A stretch of DNA of 42,925 nucleotides from Oscillospiraceae bacterium (GCA_902774035.1 CACYHA010000019.1:1-42925); one strand, 5' to 3'. Shown: positions 6,910-14,602, counted from the first letter of the stretch. Numbers and translations: made by a program. Notes: generated by a model not told the origin, from the letters alone.

Positions 6910-8427
6910 TTATTCCTTCTCTTCCCAGCTCATGGCGCGGGTCACGGCCTTTTTCCAGCCGGCATAGTACTTGTTGCGCACGTCCATGGGCATTTCGGGT
7001 TCAAAGATGCGGTCGATCTCGCGGTTCTGTTCGATATCCTCCAGGCTGTCCCAGACGCCGACGGCAAGGCCGGCAAGATAAGCCGCGCCGAGCGCCGTGG
7101 TCTCCACGCACTTCGGACGGTCGACCTTGGTCTGCGCCATGTTGGCCTGAATGCGCATCATGATGTTGGACACGCTCGCGCCGCCGTCCACGCGCAGATC
7201 GGTGATGTCGATGCCGGAATCGGCTTTCATCGCTTCGAGCAGGTCGGTCATCTGATAGGTGATGCTCTCGAGCACGGCGCGCGCGATGTGGGCGCGGTTG
7301 ACGCCGCGCGTCAGGCCGACGATGCAGCCGCGGGCATACATATCCCAATAGGGGGCGCCGAGGCCGGTGAAGGCGGGAACAAGGTAGCAGCCGTTTGCGT
7401 CGGGCACCTGCTCGGCCAGTTCGTCGCAGCGCTTCGGGCTGTCGATCATCTGCAGCTCGTCGCGCATCCATTTGATGACGGAGCCGGCATTGAAGGCGGA
7501 GCCTTCGATGGAATAGGTGGTTTTTCCGTTCAGACTCCATGCCACGCCGGTCAGGAGCTTGTTTTTGGATTCCACGCGCTTTTCGCCGGTGTTCATCAGC
7601 AGGAAGCAGCCCGTGCCGTAGGTGTTCTTCGCCATGCCGGGCTTGAAGCAGGCCTGACCGAAGAGGGCGGAGGGCTGGTCGCCGATGGCGCCGCAGATGG
7701 GCACGCCTTCCAGCTCTTCCATGCCGACGAAGACGTTGTTGCTCACCCAGCCGTACACCTGGCTCGAAGGCACGGGCGTGGGCAGGATGTTCATCGGGAT
7801 GCCGAGCTTGCCGCACAGATATTCGTCCCATTCGAGTTTATCCACGTCGAACAGCATGGTGCGCGAGGCGTTGGAATAATCCGTCACATGGGTGCGGCCG
7901 CCGGTGAGGTTCCAGATCAGCCAGGTCTCAACGGTGCCGAACAGAAGCTGGCCCGCTTCGGCGAGGGCTTTTACGCCGGGAACATTGTCGAGGATCCACT
8001 TGATCTTCGTGGCGGAGAAGTAGGCGTCCACCAGCAGACCGGTGTGCGCGGTGATATAGTCGCAGAGCTCCTGATCCTTCTTGATCTCCTCGCAGAATTC
8101 CGCGGTGCGGCGGCACTGCCAGACGATCGCGTTATACACGGGCTTGCCCGTGGCGCGATCCCAGAGGATCGTTGTCTCGCGCTGGTTGGTGATGCCGATG
8201 CCGGCGATCTCCTTCGGGTCAAACTTGCCGGAAGCGAGCACCGAGGTGATGGACGTGATCTGGCTGTAAAGGATCTTCAGCGGGTCATGCTCCACCCAGC
8301 CGGCCTTCGGATAGATCTGGTCGAACTCGTTCTGCGCTTTGGCGATGATGTTTCCGTGCTTGTCAAAGACGATGGCGCGTGAGCTGGTTGTGCCCTGATC
8401 GAGCGCCATAACGTATTTTCCTGCCAT
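6910..8427 (-). CDS. glpK: glycerol kinase
   Basis: ATP-dependent phosphorylation of glycerol to glycerol-3-phosphate. The 505-residue protein has the FGGY kinase signatures: MALDQGTTSSRAIVFD at the N-terminus, the GWVEHDP glycerol-site loop, TNQRETT, a central PVYNAIVWQCRRT, and LRVDGGASVSNIMMR with the GAAYLAGLAVG ATP-site helix near the end. Length is typical (about 500). Start: ATG at 8425-8427 behind AGGAGG. It is the first gene after the promoter at 8459-8487 and is followed after 72 bases by the Ldh-family gene. No glycerol facilitator or GlpD is in the window. Confidence 0.97.
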   Translation of the reverse strand: MAGKYVMALDQGTTSSRAIVFDKHGNIIAKAQNEFDQIYPKAGWVEHDPLKILYSQITSITSVLASGKFDPKEIAGIGITNQRETTILWDRATGKPVYNAIVWQCRRTAEFCEEIKKDQELCDYITAHTGLLVDAYFSATKIKWILDNVPGVKALAEAGQLLFGTVETWLIWNLTGGRTHVTDYSNASRTMLFDVDKLEWDEYLCGKLGIPMNILPTPVPSSQVYGWVSNNVFVGMEELEGVPICGAIGDQPSALFGQACFKPGMAKNTYGTGCFLLMNTGEKRVESKNKLLTGVAWSLNGKTTYSIEGSAFNAGSVIKWMRDELQMIDSPKRCDELAEQVPDANGCYLVPAFTGLGAPYWDMYARGCIVGLTRGVNRAHIARAVLESITYQMTDLLEAMKADSGIDITDLRVDGGASVSNIMMRIQANMAQTKVDRPKCVETTALGAAYLAGLAVGVWDSLEDIEQNREIDRIFEPEMPMDVRNKYYAGWKKAVTRAMSWEEKE

Positions 8428-8458
8428 AATGTTTTCCTCCTAAAAAAGCATTCAAATA

Positions 8459-8487
8459 ATTTTACCTTAAAAAAACGGATTTGTCAA
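8459..8487 (-). promoter_or_regulatory. promoter for glpK unit
   Basis: Minus strand: TTGACA, 17 bp, TAAAAT, about 30 bases before the glpK start. No clear cre-like operator is visible next to it. Confidence 0.85.
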
Positions 8488-8573
8488 TATGTTCTAAGAA
8501 TGATGGGAAGAAAAGTCGTTTTTTTCGTGGAGTGTGACGGAGAAGCGCGGGAATGCCCGGCGGGAACCGAGAT

Positions 8574-8610
8574 GAAAAAGCGACCCGCTGCAGAGGGTTC
8601 CGCAGCGGGC
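8574..8610 (-). terminator. terminator of the YD-repeat protein gene
   Basis: Minus strand: CCCGCTGC / GCAGCGGG stem (8 bp, 10-base loop), then CGCTTTTT. Located 32 bases after the stop. Confidence 0.85.
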
Positions 8611-8641
8611 GCCGTAATATGATACTGTTTTTCTGTCGGGA

Positions 8642-9937
8642 TCAGCCGTAGGCTTTTTCGGGCACCTTGCTGTATTCATAGGTGATCACGCCTTTGATCG
8701 GCGTGCCGTCTTCGCCCAGGAAGGAGCGGACGTCCTTCGTCAGGTTGCCGTGCTTGTCATAGGTTTTGACAGAGGAGCTGCGGTCGACCGAACCGTTGGA
8801 GCTTTTGAAGCTGTAGGTGTACTTGATCTCGTTGCCCTTGGCATCATAGGCATAGGTGTAAACGGATTTTTCGGAGCTGCCGTCGGAGTCGGCGTTCGTG
8901 TAGACTTCCTTGATCCTGTTGCCCTTCTTGTCGTAGGTGAAAACGGCAGAAGACTTGCTGGATTCGCCGGTGCTTATCTTAACGCTGCCGTTTTCCTTGA
9001 GCTGGTTGCCGTTTTTATCAAAGGTATAAGTATAAACGCTCTTACGGGTCGTGCCGTCGGCTTCCTTTGTGTTATAGACTTCCTTGATGCGGTTGCCGTT
9101 TTTGTCGTAGGTGTAGGCAGAGCTCGTTTTGGAAACGCCTTCCTCGTCCTTGTAATAGCTCGTATCTTTCAACAGCGTACCGTTGTTGTCGTAGGTATAG
9201 GTGTAGACGCTCTGGGTGCCTGTGCCGTCGGCATAGTTATGGGTATAGGCTTCCTTGATGCGGTTGCCGTTTTTGTCATAAGTGTAGGTGCTGACCGATT
9301 TTTCCGTGCCGGATTCATCTTTGTAGGTCGAGGCCTCTTTGAGCGTGTTGCCGTTTTTGTCGTAGGTGTAAACCGTGGTTCTGCTTGCTGTCCCGCCGAC
9401 GTAGGTCTCCTTCACAAGGCTGCCGTTTTTATCATAGGTGCTGGTCCAGACCTCGCGCAGGGTCGCCTCGCTGTCTTTGAAGGTTCTGACGGTTTTGATG
9501 TTGTTGCCGTTTTTGTCATAGGTGTATTCGAACACGGTCTTGCTTTTTCCTTCGTTGCTTTCGCCGGTCTCAACCTCTTTGACGATCACGCCGCCCTTGC
9601 GGGTATAGACGGTCGTTGATTTTTCGAACGTGCCGTCGGATACCTTGCGGGAATAGGTCTGCTTTACGGTCTCGCCGTATTCGTCGTATGCATAGGTCCA
9701 GACGGTTTTATAGGAGACGCCGTTTTCATCCTTGCGGGAATAGACTTCTTTGATCAGGTTGCCGTTTTTGTCGTAGGTGGTAATTTCGGTGTAGGTGTCG
9801 CCGTCGGACCATTTGCCGACTTCCTTTGTGCAGACGTAGATCATCTTCGGCTGGTAGGCTGCAACAGCGGCGGGCAGGCCGCAGGAGAGCAGCAGCAGAA
9901 CGGACAGGGCGAATGCGAGCAGACGTTTGGTTTTCAT
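8642..9937 (-). CDS. secreted YD-repeat (RHS-like) protein
   Basis: A 431-residue exported protein. It has a signal peptide (MKTKRLLAFALSVLLLLSCG then LPAAVAA; cleavage probably after AVAA) and then 13 tandem units of about 26-30 residues with the core YTYDKNGNxIKE, for example at about 54, 168, 197, 226, 255 and 345. These resemble YD repeats of RHS/wall-associated proteins, which form a beta-strand wrap, but there is no RHS core domain, toxin domain, anchor motif or sortase signal. The C-terminus simply ends after the last repeat (TYEYSKVPEKAYG). Start: ATG at 9935-9937 with AGGAGG upstream. Single-gene unit with its own promoter and terminator. Function unknown; a surface binding or shell role is only a guess. 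Confidence 0.85.
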   Translation of the reverse strand: MKTKRLLAFALSVLLLLSCGLPAAVAAYQPKMIYVCTKEVGKWSDGDTYTEITTYDKNGNLIKEVYSRKDENGVSYKTVWTYAYDEYGETVKQTYSRKVSDGTFEKSTTVYTRKGGVIVKEVETGESNEGKSKTVFEYTYDKNGNNIKTVRTFKDSEATLREVWTSTYDKNGSLVKETYVGGTASRTTVYTYDKNGNTLKEASTYKDESGTEKSVSTYTYDKNGNRIKEAYTHNYADGTGTQSVYTYTYDNNGTLLKDTSYYKDEEGVSKTSSAYTYDKNGNRIKEVYNTKEADGTTRKSVYTYTFDKNGNQLKENGSVKISTGESSKSSAVFTYDKKGNRIKEVYTNADSDGSSEKSVYTYAYDAKGNEIKYTYSFKSSNGSVDRSSSVKTYDKHGNLTKDVRSFLGEDGTPIKGVITYEYSKVPEKAYG

Positions 9938-9963
9938 ATTGGTTCCTCCTAAGTGTTTTTTTT

Positions 9964-9993
9964 ATTGTAACATACGGAACGATAGCAAGTCAA
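9964..9993 (-). promoter_or_regulatory. promoter for the YD-repeat gene
   Basis: Minus strand: TTGACT, 18 bp, TACAAT, about 26 bases before the start codon. Confidence 0.75.
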
Positions 9994-10024
9994 GATATTC
10001 CTGCGCAAAAGCGAAAAAAGCCGA

Positions 10025-10125
10025 GGGTGGGCGGCCTTTGCCTCATCCACCATTCACCTTTGGTGAGCGTTTCCCCTTCCCCATCGAGCGGGGAAGGCTT
10101 GAGCGGCAGCGGCCGCGCCGCGATT
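10025..10125. repeat. intergenic hairpin-rich segment, REP-like candidate
   Basis: Two adjacent inverted repeats: TCACC-TTT-GGTGA (about 10066-10078) and CCTTCCCC / GGGGAAGG with a 7-base loop (about 10076-10098). No ORF is supported. The arrangement looks like a dispersed intergenic element; only one copy is in this window. Confidence 0.4.
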
Positions 10126-10127
10126 CT

Positions 10128-10168
10128 AATCCCTGTTCCCTGTCCCCTGCAACCTGTCCCCGCAACCT
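10128..10168. repeat. CCCTGTC-type heptamer tract
   Basis: Imperfect 7-bp units CCCTGTT, CCCTGTC, CCCTGCA, ACCTGTC, CCCGCAA in phase. A GC-rich counterpart of the ATTGAAA tracts, in the gap between the YD-repeat gene promoter and the glycine riboswitch promoter. Confidence 0.65.
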
Positions 10169-10192
10169 TTTTCACTTTTTCTATCATATCTC

Positions 10193-10221
10193 TTGATTTC
10201 TTCGTTTATCAATGCTATAAT
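10193..10221 (+). promoter_or_regulatory. promoter for glycine riboswitch and AGCS symporter
   Basis: TTGATT, 17 bp, TATAAT; transcription would begin near 10228, about 40 bases before the first aptamer. Confidence 0.8.
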
Positions 10222-10264
10222 AGCGGAAAATAAAAATGAAATCCGTATGATGTCTGCAGGAGAT

Positions 10265-10530
10265 GCATCCAGGGCACGCCATGATTCGTTCATGCGCACC
10301 CTGCGCGACCGAAGGAGAAAAACTCTCAGGTGCCTGTGCGGGCGGGAAACCGCTCCGGGCCGGACTGCAGGCGGACGGGACTTTGGAGAAGCTGCGGCCG
10401 GTTGGTACGCGCTGATTCACTCGATGTGTGAAGATTGGCGCATCTGAGTGAATCGGCGGATACCTTGCGTGCGCGGTGCCGAAGGTGAAAGCGCAAAGCG
10501 TGAATCTCTCAGGCAAAAGGACAAAGTTTG
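10265..10530 (+). promoter_or_regulatory. tandem glycine riboswitch (gcvT element)
   Basis: Two glycine aptamers in series. Aptamer 1 has GACCGAAGGAG (10307-10317) and ACTCTCAGG (10322-10330) with the closing GGACGGGACTTTGGAGAA. Aptamer 2 has GCCGAAGG (near 10479-10486) and CTCTCAGGCAAAAGGAC (10506-10522). The conserved CGAAGG and CTCTCAGGnnAAAGGAC blocks are diagnostic. It controls the AGCS symporter gene; by analogy with other glycine switches, glycine binding probably prevents formation of the terminator at 10588-10618 (ON switch). The inter-aptamer region holds an extra 13-bp hairpin (see findings). Confidence 0.93.
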
Positions 10531-10587
10531 ATTTTTTCCGAACCGCCGCAAAGCGGCTTTTGGCATGATCTTTCGGGTCTTTTGAGC

Positions 10588-10618
10588 GAACCGCGTTCTG
10601 TGCGCGGTTCGTTTTTAT
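10588..10618 (+). terminator. riboswitch-controlled terminator
   Basis: GAACCGCG / CGCGGTTC stem with a 7-base loop and GTTTTTATT, between aptamer 2 and the symporter start. A smaller GCCGC/GCGGC hairpin with four T lies just upstream (about 10545-10562). This is the expression platform. Confidence 0.88.
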
Positions 10619-10683
10619 TATACTATAAATAAGCGCATCGTAACCGATGATTCACTCAGATGCGCACGAAAGGAAAGAAATCC

Positions 10684-12240
10684 ATGGAAAACTTTTTCAC
10701 ACGTCTCGCTGAGATCAACGACGCCATCAACGGCTTTGTCTGGGTCAAGATCGGTCTGATCCTGCTGATCGGCACCGGCGTCATCATGACCGTTGTCACC
10801 CGCTTCTTCCAGGTGAGCCACCTCGGCCACTGGTGGAAGGAGACCATCGGCAGCATCTTCGGCAAAGGCAGCGCCTCGCGCGCAAAAACCGACAAAAAGA
10901 GCATCTCCCAGTTCCAGGCGCTCTGCACCGCCCTTGCCGCCACCATCGGCACGGGCAACATCGCCGGCGTTTCCGCGGCCATCGTGCTCGGCGGCCCGGG
11001 CGCCGTGTTTTGGATGTGGGTCGCGGCCTTCCTCGGCATGATGACCAACTACTCGGAAAACGTGCTCGGCATCTACTACCGCCGCCGCAACCGTGACGGC
11101 GAATGGTCGGGCGGCGCGATGTATTACCTCGCGGACGGCCTCGGCGGCAAAAAGCACATGAAGGGCGTCGGCAAGGTCCTCGCCGTGCTGTTTGCGATCT
11201 TCGCCACGCTCGCCTCCTTCGGCATCGGCAACATGGGGCAGGTCAACAAGATCACCCTGAACCTGCAGTCCGCGTTTTTCAAAAACCCGCAGGTGCTCGG
11301 TGAAGTCGGCGGCATCCCCGTGATCAGCATCGTCATCGGCGTGGCGCTCATGATCCTCGCCGGTCTCATCATCATCGGCGGCCTGCAGCGCATCGCCTCC
11401 TTTGCGGAGCGCGTGGTGCCGTTCATGTCGATCATCTATGTCATAGGCGCCCTCATCATCTGCATCATGAACTACCGCAACATCGGCGCCATGTTCGCCG
11501 CCATCTTCAAGTTCGCCTTCGGCGTGAAAGCGGCGTTCGGCGGCGCGGTCGGCATTGCGATCAGCCAGGTCATCACCCAGGGCTGCAAGCGCGGCGTGTT
11601 CTCCAACGAGGCCGGTCTCGGCTCCTCCGTGATGGTCCACTCCTCCTCCAACGTCAAAGAGCCTGTCCGTCAGGGCATGTGGGGCATCTTTGAGGTCTTC
11701 TTCGACACCTTTGTGGTCTGCACCATGACCGCCATCGTCGTCCTCTCCTCCGGCCACATCGACCTTGCGACCGGCTTTGTCAAAGAGGGCATCGAGGACG
11801 CGACCCTTGTGGCGCAGGTCTTCGGCGAAAGCTTCGGCTACATCGGCGAAGCGTTCATCGCCCTTGCCATGCTGCTGTTCGCCTTCACCACCGTGCTCGG
11901 CTGGTCGCAGTACGGCACCAAGGCGGTCGAGTACCTCTTCGGCACCAAGTCCACCATCGTTTACAAGATCATCTTCGTGCTGATGATCATCTCCGGCGCG
12001 GTCATGACCTCCTCGCTCGCGTGGGACATCTCCGACACCTTCAACGGCCTGATGATGATCCCGAACCTGATCGGCGTCGTCGTCCTCTTCCCGGTCGTTT
12101 CCAGAATCACGAAAAACTACGTCAATCGGATCATCAAGGGCAAGGACGAAGCGCCCGTGCTCTCCTTTGACCCGGAGATCGAACGCGAGATGGCTGCTGC
12201 GATCGCCGAAGAAGCGGCTGCAGCCAAAGCTGAAAACTGA
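10684..12240 (+). CDS. sodium:alanine/glycine symporter (AGCS family)
   Basis: A 518-residue integral membrane protein of the AGCS family (AlsT/DagA type) that imports alanine or glycine with sodium. Family signatures are KSISQFQALCTALAATIGTG (about 77-96) followed by NIAGVSAAIVLGGPGAVFW, the region GCKRGVFSNEAGLGSS and GWSQYGTKAVEYLFG. Around ten hydrophobic segments are visible. The tail is charged and Ala/Glu-rich. Start: ATG at 10684-10686 with AAAGGAAAG 6 bases upstream; the longer reading from 10660 starts inside the inverted-repeat arm and has no site. Control by the glycine riboswitch makes glycine the most likely physiological ligand. The acetyltransferase gene follows after 3 bases. 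Confidence 0.95.
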   Translation: MENFFTRLAEINDAINGFVWVKIGLILLIGTGVIMTVVTRFFQVSHLGHWWKETIGSIFGKGSASRAKTDKKSISQFQALCTALAATIGTGNIAGVSAAIVLGGPGAVFWMWVAAFLGMMTNYSENVLGIYYRRRNRDGEWSGGAMYYLADGLGGKKHMKGVGKVLAVLFAIFATLASFGIGNMGQVNKITLNLQSAFFKNPQVLGEVGGIPVISIVIGVALMILAGLIIIGGLQRIASFAERVVPFMSIIYVIGALIICIMNYRNIGAMFAAIFKFAFGVKAAFGGAVGIAISQVITQGCKRGVFSNEAGLGSSVMVHSSSNVKEPVRQGMWGIFEVFFDTFVVCTMTAIVVLSSGHIDLATGFVKEGIEDATLVAQVFGESFGYIGEAFIALAMLLFAFTTVLGWSQYGTKAVEYLFGTKSTIVYKIIFVLMIISGAVMTSSLAWDISDTFNGLMMIPNLIGVVVLFPVVSRITKNYVNRIIKGKDEAPVLSFDPEIEREMAAAIAEEAAAAKAEN

Positions 12241-12243
12241 GCC

Positions 12244-12876
12244 ATGCTGAAGGACGGCATCGGCACCCTCTATGACCCCGTGGAGCCGTGGCGCAAGGCG
12301 AGAAAGGTCATCGCCCACGATTTGAACCGCCGGTTCAACGCGCTCGATGAAAACCAGACCGCCGAACGCGAAGCCGTGCTGCGCGAGCTGCTCGGCACAC
12401 TGAACGAGGGCGTGTTCTTCAACGGTCCCATCACCTTCCACTACGGCACCCACACAAAGATCGGGGCGCACACCTTTGTCAATTTCAACTTCACCTGCCA
12501 GGACGACACCTTTGTCACCATCGGCGCGCACTGCGACATCGGCCCAAATGTGACGATCGTTACGCCCTGCCACCCGATGCTGCAAAGCGAACGCGAAGCC
12601 CTCCTCTGCCCCGACGGCAGCAAAAAACGCCTGTGCTACGCCAAGCCCGTGCGCATCGGCGACGGCTGCTGGCTTTGCGCAAACGTGGTGGTCTGCCCGG
12701 GCGTCACCATCGGCGAGGGCTGCGTGATCGGCGCAGGCAGCGTCGTCACGCGCGACATTCCGCCGCACTCCTTTGCCGCCGGCAACCCCTGCAAGGTGAT
12801 CCGCACGCTGAGCGAACGCGATTCGCTTCGGGAGCGGCCGGAGATCCTCGGGGACTGCGAGGTAATTGAAAATTGA
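12244..12876 (+). CDS. maltose/galactoside-type O-acetyltransferase (left-handed beta helix)
   Basis: A 210-residue sugar O-acetyltransferase of the NodL/LacA/Maa family, using acetyl-CoA on a sugar or related hydroxyl. Hexapeptide repeats form the beta helix: HTKIGAHTFVNFNFTCQDD, VTIGAHCDIGPNVTIVTPCH with the catalytic His (NVTIVTPCHP; the family has TPxHP), then KPVRIGDGCWLCANVVVCPG and TIGEGCVIGAGSVVTRDIPP. Length is near normal. Start at 12244, three bases after the symporter stop, has no strong ribosome binding site, so translation is probably coupled. The last residues VIEN and the TGA stop are encoded by a heptamer repeat tract, so the C-terminus may be secondary. The acceptor is not known. 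Confidence 0.88.
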   Translation: MLKDGIGTLYDPVEPWRKARKVIAHDLNRRFNALDENQTAEREAVLRELLGTLNEGVFFNGPITFHYGTHTKIGAHTFVNFNFTCQDDTFVTIGAHCDIGPNVTIVTPCHPMLQSEREALLCPDGSKKRLCYAKPVRIGDGCWLCANVVVCPGVTIGEGCVIGAGSVVTRDIPPHSFAAGNPCKVIRTLSERDSLRERPEILGDCEVIEN

Positions 12877-12899
12877 AAATGGAAAATTGAAAATTAAAA
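12863..12899 (+). repeat. ATTGAAA heptamer tract over the acetyltransferase stop codon
   Basis: Units of ATTGAAA, one variant ATGGAAA. The tract begins inside the coding region, supplies the codons for IEN and the TGA stop, and runs to the terminator hairpin at 12901. Confidence 0.85.
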
Positions 12900-12900
12900 T

Positions 12901-12933
12901 GAACCGAGGCGATCTGCTTCGGTTCGTCATTTT
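12901..12933 (+). terminator. terminator after AGCS-acetyltransferase unit
   Basis: Stem GAACCGAGGC / GCTTCGGTTC (10 bp with one G-T pair, 5-base loop) followed by GTCATTTTG. Directly after the heptamer tract. Confidence 0.7.
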
Positions 12934-13010
12934 GCATAGGTTTTTGAGCCAAAATTCTACACTATAATTCGGGCTTTTCGTCTTGTGACATAGCGCGAAC
13001 CCCAAAAGTG

Positions 13011-13019
13011 TGCTATAAT
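13011..13019 (+). promoter_or_regulatory. extended -10 promoter for the LRR protein gene
   Basis: TGCTATAAT, a perfect extended -10. No good -35 is found at 16-18 bp. The first transcribed bases would enter the hairpin at 13025-13059. Confidence 0.6.
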
Positions 13020-13024
13020 ATAAA

Positions 13025-13059
13025 GGCAACACCGCACAATTCGGGCGTGCGGTGTTGCC
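13025..13059 (+). promoter_or_regulatory. 5' leader hairpin of the LRR protein mRNA
   Basis: A perfect 13-bp stem, GGCAACACCGCAC / GTGCGGTGTTGCC, with a 9-base loop, right at the presumed transcription start and about 90 bases before the start codon. No T run follows, so it is not a plain terminator. It may protect the mRNA 5' end or bind a regulator. Confidence 0.55.
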
Positions 13060-13148
13060 TAAAAAGAATTCAGCGCAACGCGCCCTGTTTGGGTATGCAG
13101 CGCTTTTTGATATAAAAAAATAATCTTTATAAAAAGGAGACATGTCCA

Positions 13149-14513
13149 ATGAAAACCACAAAAAAAGCATTATCCGTCCTGCTCGCCGTGCTGCTGCTGG
13201 CGGGCTGCCTGAGCGCGGCGTTCAGCGTTTATGCAGTGACGGTTATTTCGAGTGTCAATCTTACCTGTCCGATACCGGAAGTGGGCGGCGCGTTCCCGAC
13301 TGTGGCTGATGCTTCGTGCACAACCTCTCCCTATGTTTGTATTGAGTCAATCACTGTGAAAGAGGTTCAGGGCAGCAGTTCTGTGGATGCGACGGCACCG
13401 TTTAAAGCCGGAAAAACCTACAAGATCTATTTTAATTTGAGAATTGATAATAGCGCTATAAGCCAATACGGATTCCCCACCGATCTGACTGCAAAAGTGA
13501 ACGGTGAAAGCTGCACGGTCTTTGGCGTGATCAATCCAACTAAGGCAAGCGTGATCTGGACTGTAAAGGCATATGTGTCGAGCGGCGATTTTGACAGCGG
13601 TTACGGCCACATCTACTGGGACTATAGAAGTTCGAACAAAACCCTGTACGTTTATGGCTGGGGCTCAATCCCCAATTATGATCGTGGTAAGACTTCGCCG
13701 TGGTACAGCGTTTGCGACAGTGACAAGTGTGAGACCATTGTGATCGAAATCGGAATCGAGACCATCGGCAAGCACGCGTTTTCCTATCTTACCGATGTAA
13801 ACAGCGTGACCATTCCGGAAACGGTAGAAAGCATTGGAGAAAGTGCCTTTTCTGCATGTTATGATCTGAAAAACATTACGATTCCCGAAGGCGTGAAAAG
13901 TATAGGGAAAAGCGCATTCTATTTTTCTAATCTGGAAACTGTTGCAATTCCCAAAACGATGGAGACCATCGGCGTGGAAGCGTTTTATAATTGCGAACAC
14001 CTGAGAACTGTTTATTATGGCGGCAGCCGGAGCGATTGGAATACCATTGATATCGACGAAAGCGCTTTTTTGTATTCTTGGCTTGATGAAGATGATGATT
14101 CTGTTGAATCTCCAATTCCGTTTACCATCGTCTATCATGAGTTTCAAGTATCGTTGACCGCAAGTCCTGCTGAAGGCGGCGCGGCCACCGGCAGCGGAAC
14201 GTATGTCGTCGGCGAAACGATAACTGTGAAAGCGTTTGCCGATGAAGGTTACCACTTTGTAGGTTGGTTCAATGGCAGCAGCAAGGTGAGTGACAACGCC
14301 CAATACAGCTTCACCGTGACCGACGATGTGACGCTGACGGCGAAGTTTGAAAAGGGCACTGCGCCTGACAACCCCGGCGGCGGCAACAACCAGCCGACCA
14401 CACAGCAGCAAAGCGGCGGCTGCAAGTATTGCGGCGGAACCCACACCGGCTTCCCGGGCGTGCTCATCGGCTTCTTCCACAGCATTTTGGCGCTGTTCGG
14501 CCTGCACAAGTAA
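13149..14513 (+). CDS. secreted BspA-type leucine-rich-repeat protein with CxxC tail
   Basis: A 454-residue exported protein. Signal peptide MKTTKKALSVLLAVLLLAGC then LSAAFSVYA (LLAGC also resembles a lipobox, so lipoprotein processing is possible). Residues about 195-300 hold BspA/LRR_5 repeats such as VTIPETVESIGESAFSACYD and ITIPEGVKSIGKSAFYFS. Residues about 330-402 form a bacterial 'InlB B' type repeat (GYHFVGWFNGSSKVSDNAQY). After a Gly/Asn/Gln linker comes a short C-terminal module, GCKYCGGTHTGF plus GVLIGFFHSILALFGLHK: a CxxCGxxH pair and a hydrophobic helix. Start: ATG at 13149 with AAAAAGGAGA upstream. Probably a surface adhesion or binding protein; the tail may retain it at the cell surface (inference). 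Confidence 0.88.
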   Translation: MKTTKKALSVLLAVLLLAGCLSAAFSVYAVTVISSVNLTCPIPEVGGAFPTVADASCTTSPYVCIESITVKEVQGSSSVDATAPFKAGKTYKIYFNLRIDNSAISQYGFPTDLTAKVNGESCTVFGVINPTKASVIWTVKAYVSSGDFDSGYGHIYWDYRSSNKTLYVYGWGSIPNYDRGKTSPWYSVCDSDKCETIVIEIGIETIGKHAFSYLTDVNSVTIPETVESIGESAFSACYDLKNITIPEGVKSIGKSAFYFSNLETVAIPKTMETIGVEAFYNCEHLRTVYYGGSRSDWNTIDIDESAFLYSWLDEDDDSVESPIPFTIVYHEFQVSLTASPAEGGAATGSGTYVVGETITVKAFADEGYHFVGWFNGSSKVSDNAQYSFTVTDDVTLTAKFEKGTAPDNPGGGNNQPTTQQQSGGCKYCGGTHTGFPGVLIGFFHSILALFGLHK

Positions 14514-14534
14514 TCATCCACCTGTCTTTCAAAT

Positions 14535-14574
14535 GACCCCGCCGGGGGAACGTTCCGCGGCGGGGTCCAGTTTT
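14535..14574 (+). terminator. terminator shared by the LRR gene and queH
   Basis: GACCCCGCCG / CGGCGGGGTC, 10-bp stem with a 13-base loop, followed by CAGTTTT on the plus strand. It lies between convergent genes and could serve both strands. Confidence 0.8.
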
Positions 14575-14602
14575 CAACTTTCAATTTTCAATTTTCAATT
14601 CT
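14571..14602 (-). repeat. ATTGAAA heptamer tract over the queH stop codon
   Basis: Read on the minus strand, the tract supplies the last codons (IEN) and the TGA stop of queH and extends to the terminator hairpin. Confidence 0.85.

Noticed and set aside
5719-8382. Plus-strand open frame of 887 codons
   Set aside because: Antisense across the Ldh-family gene and glpK, both of which match known families over full length.
8642-9937. Lipoprotein assignment from LLSCG
   Set aside because: The Cys is followed by a further LPAAVAA signal-peptidase I site and the -2 residue does not suit a lipobox.
10618-13170. Minus-strand open frame of 850 codons
   Set aside because: Antisense to the AGCS symporter and acetyltransferase, His/Asp/Arg-rich low-quality composition, no ribosome binding site; caused by GC-rich codon bias.
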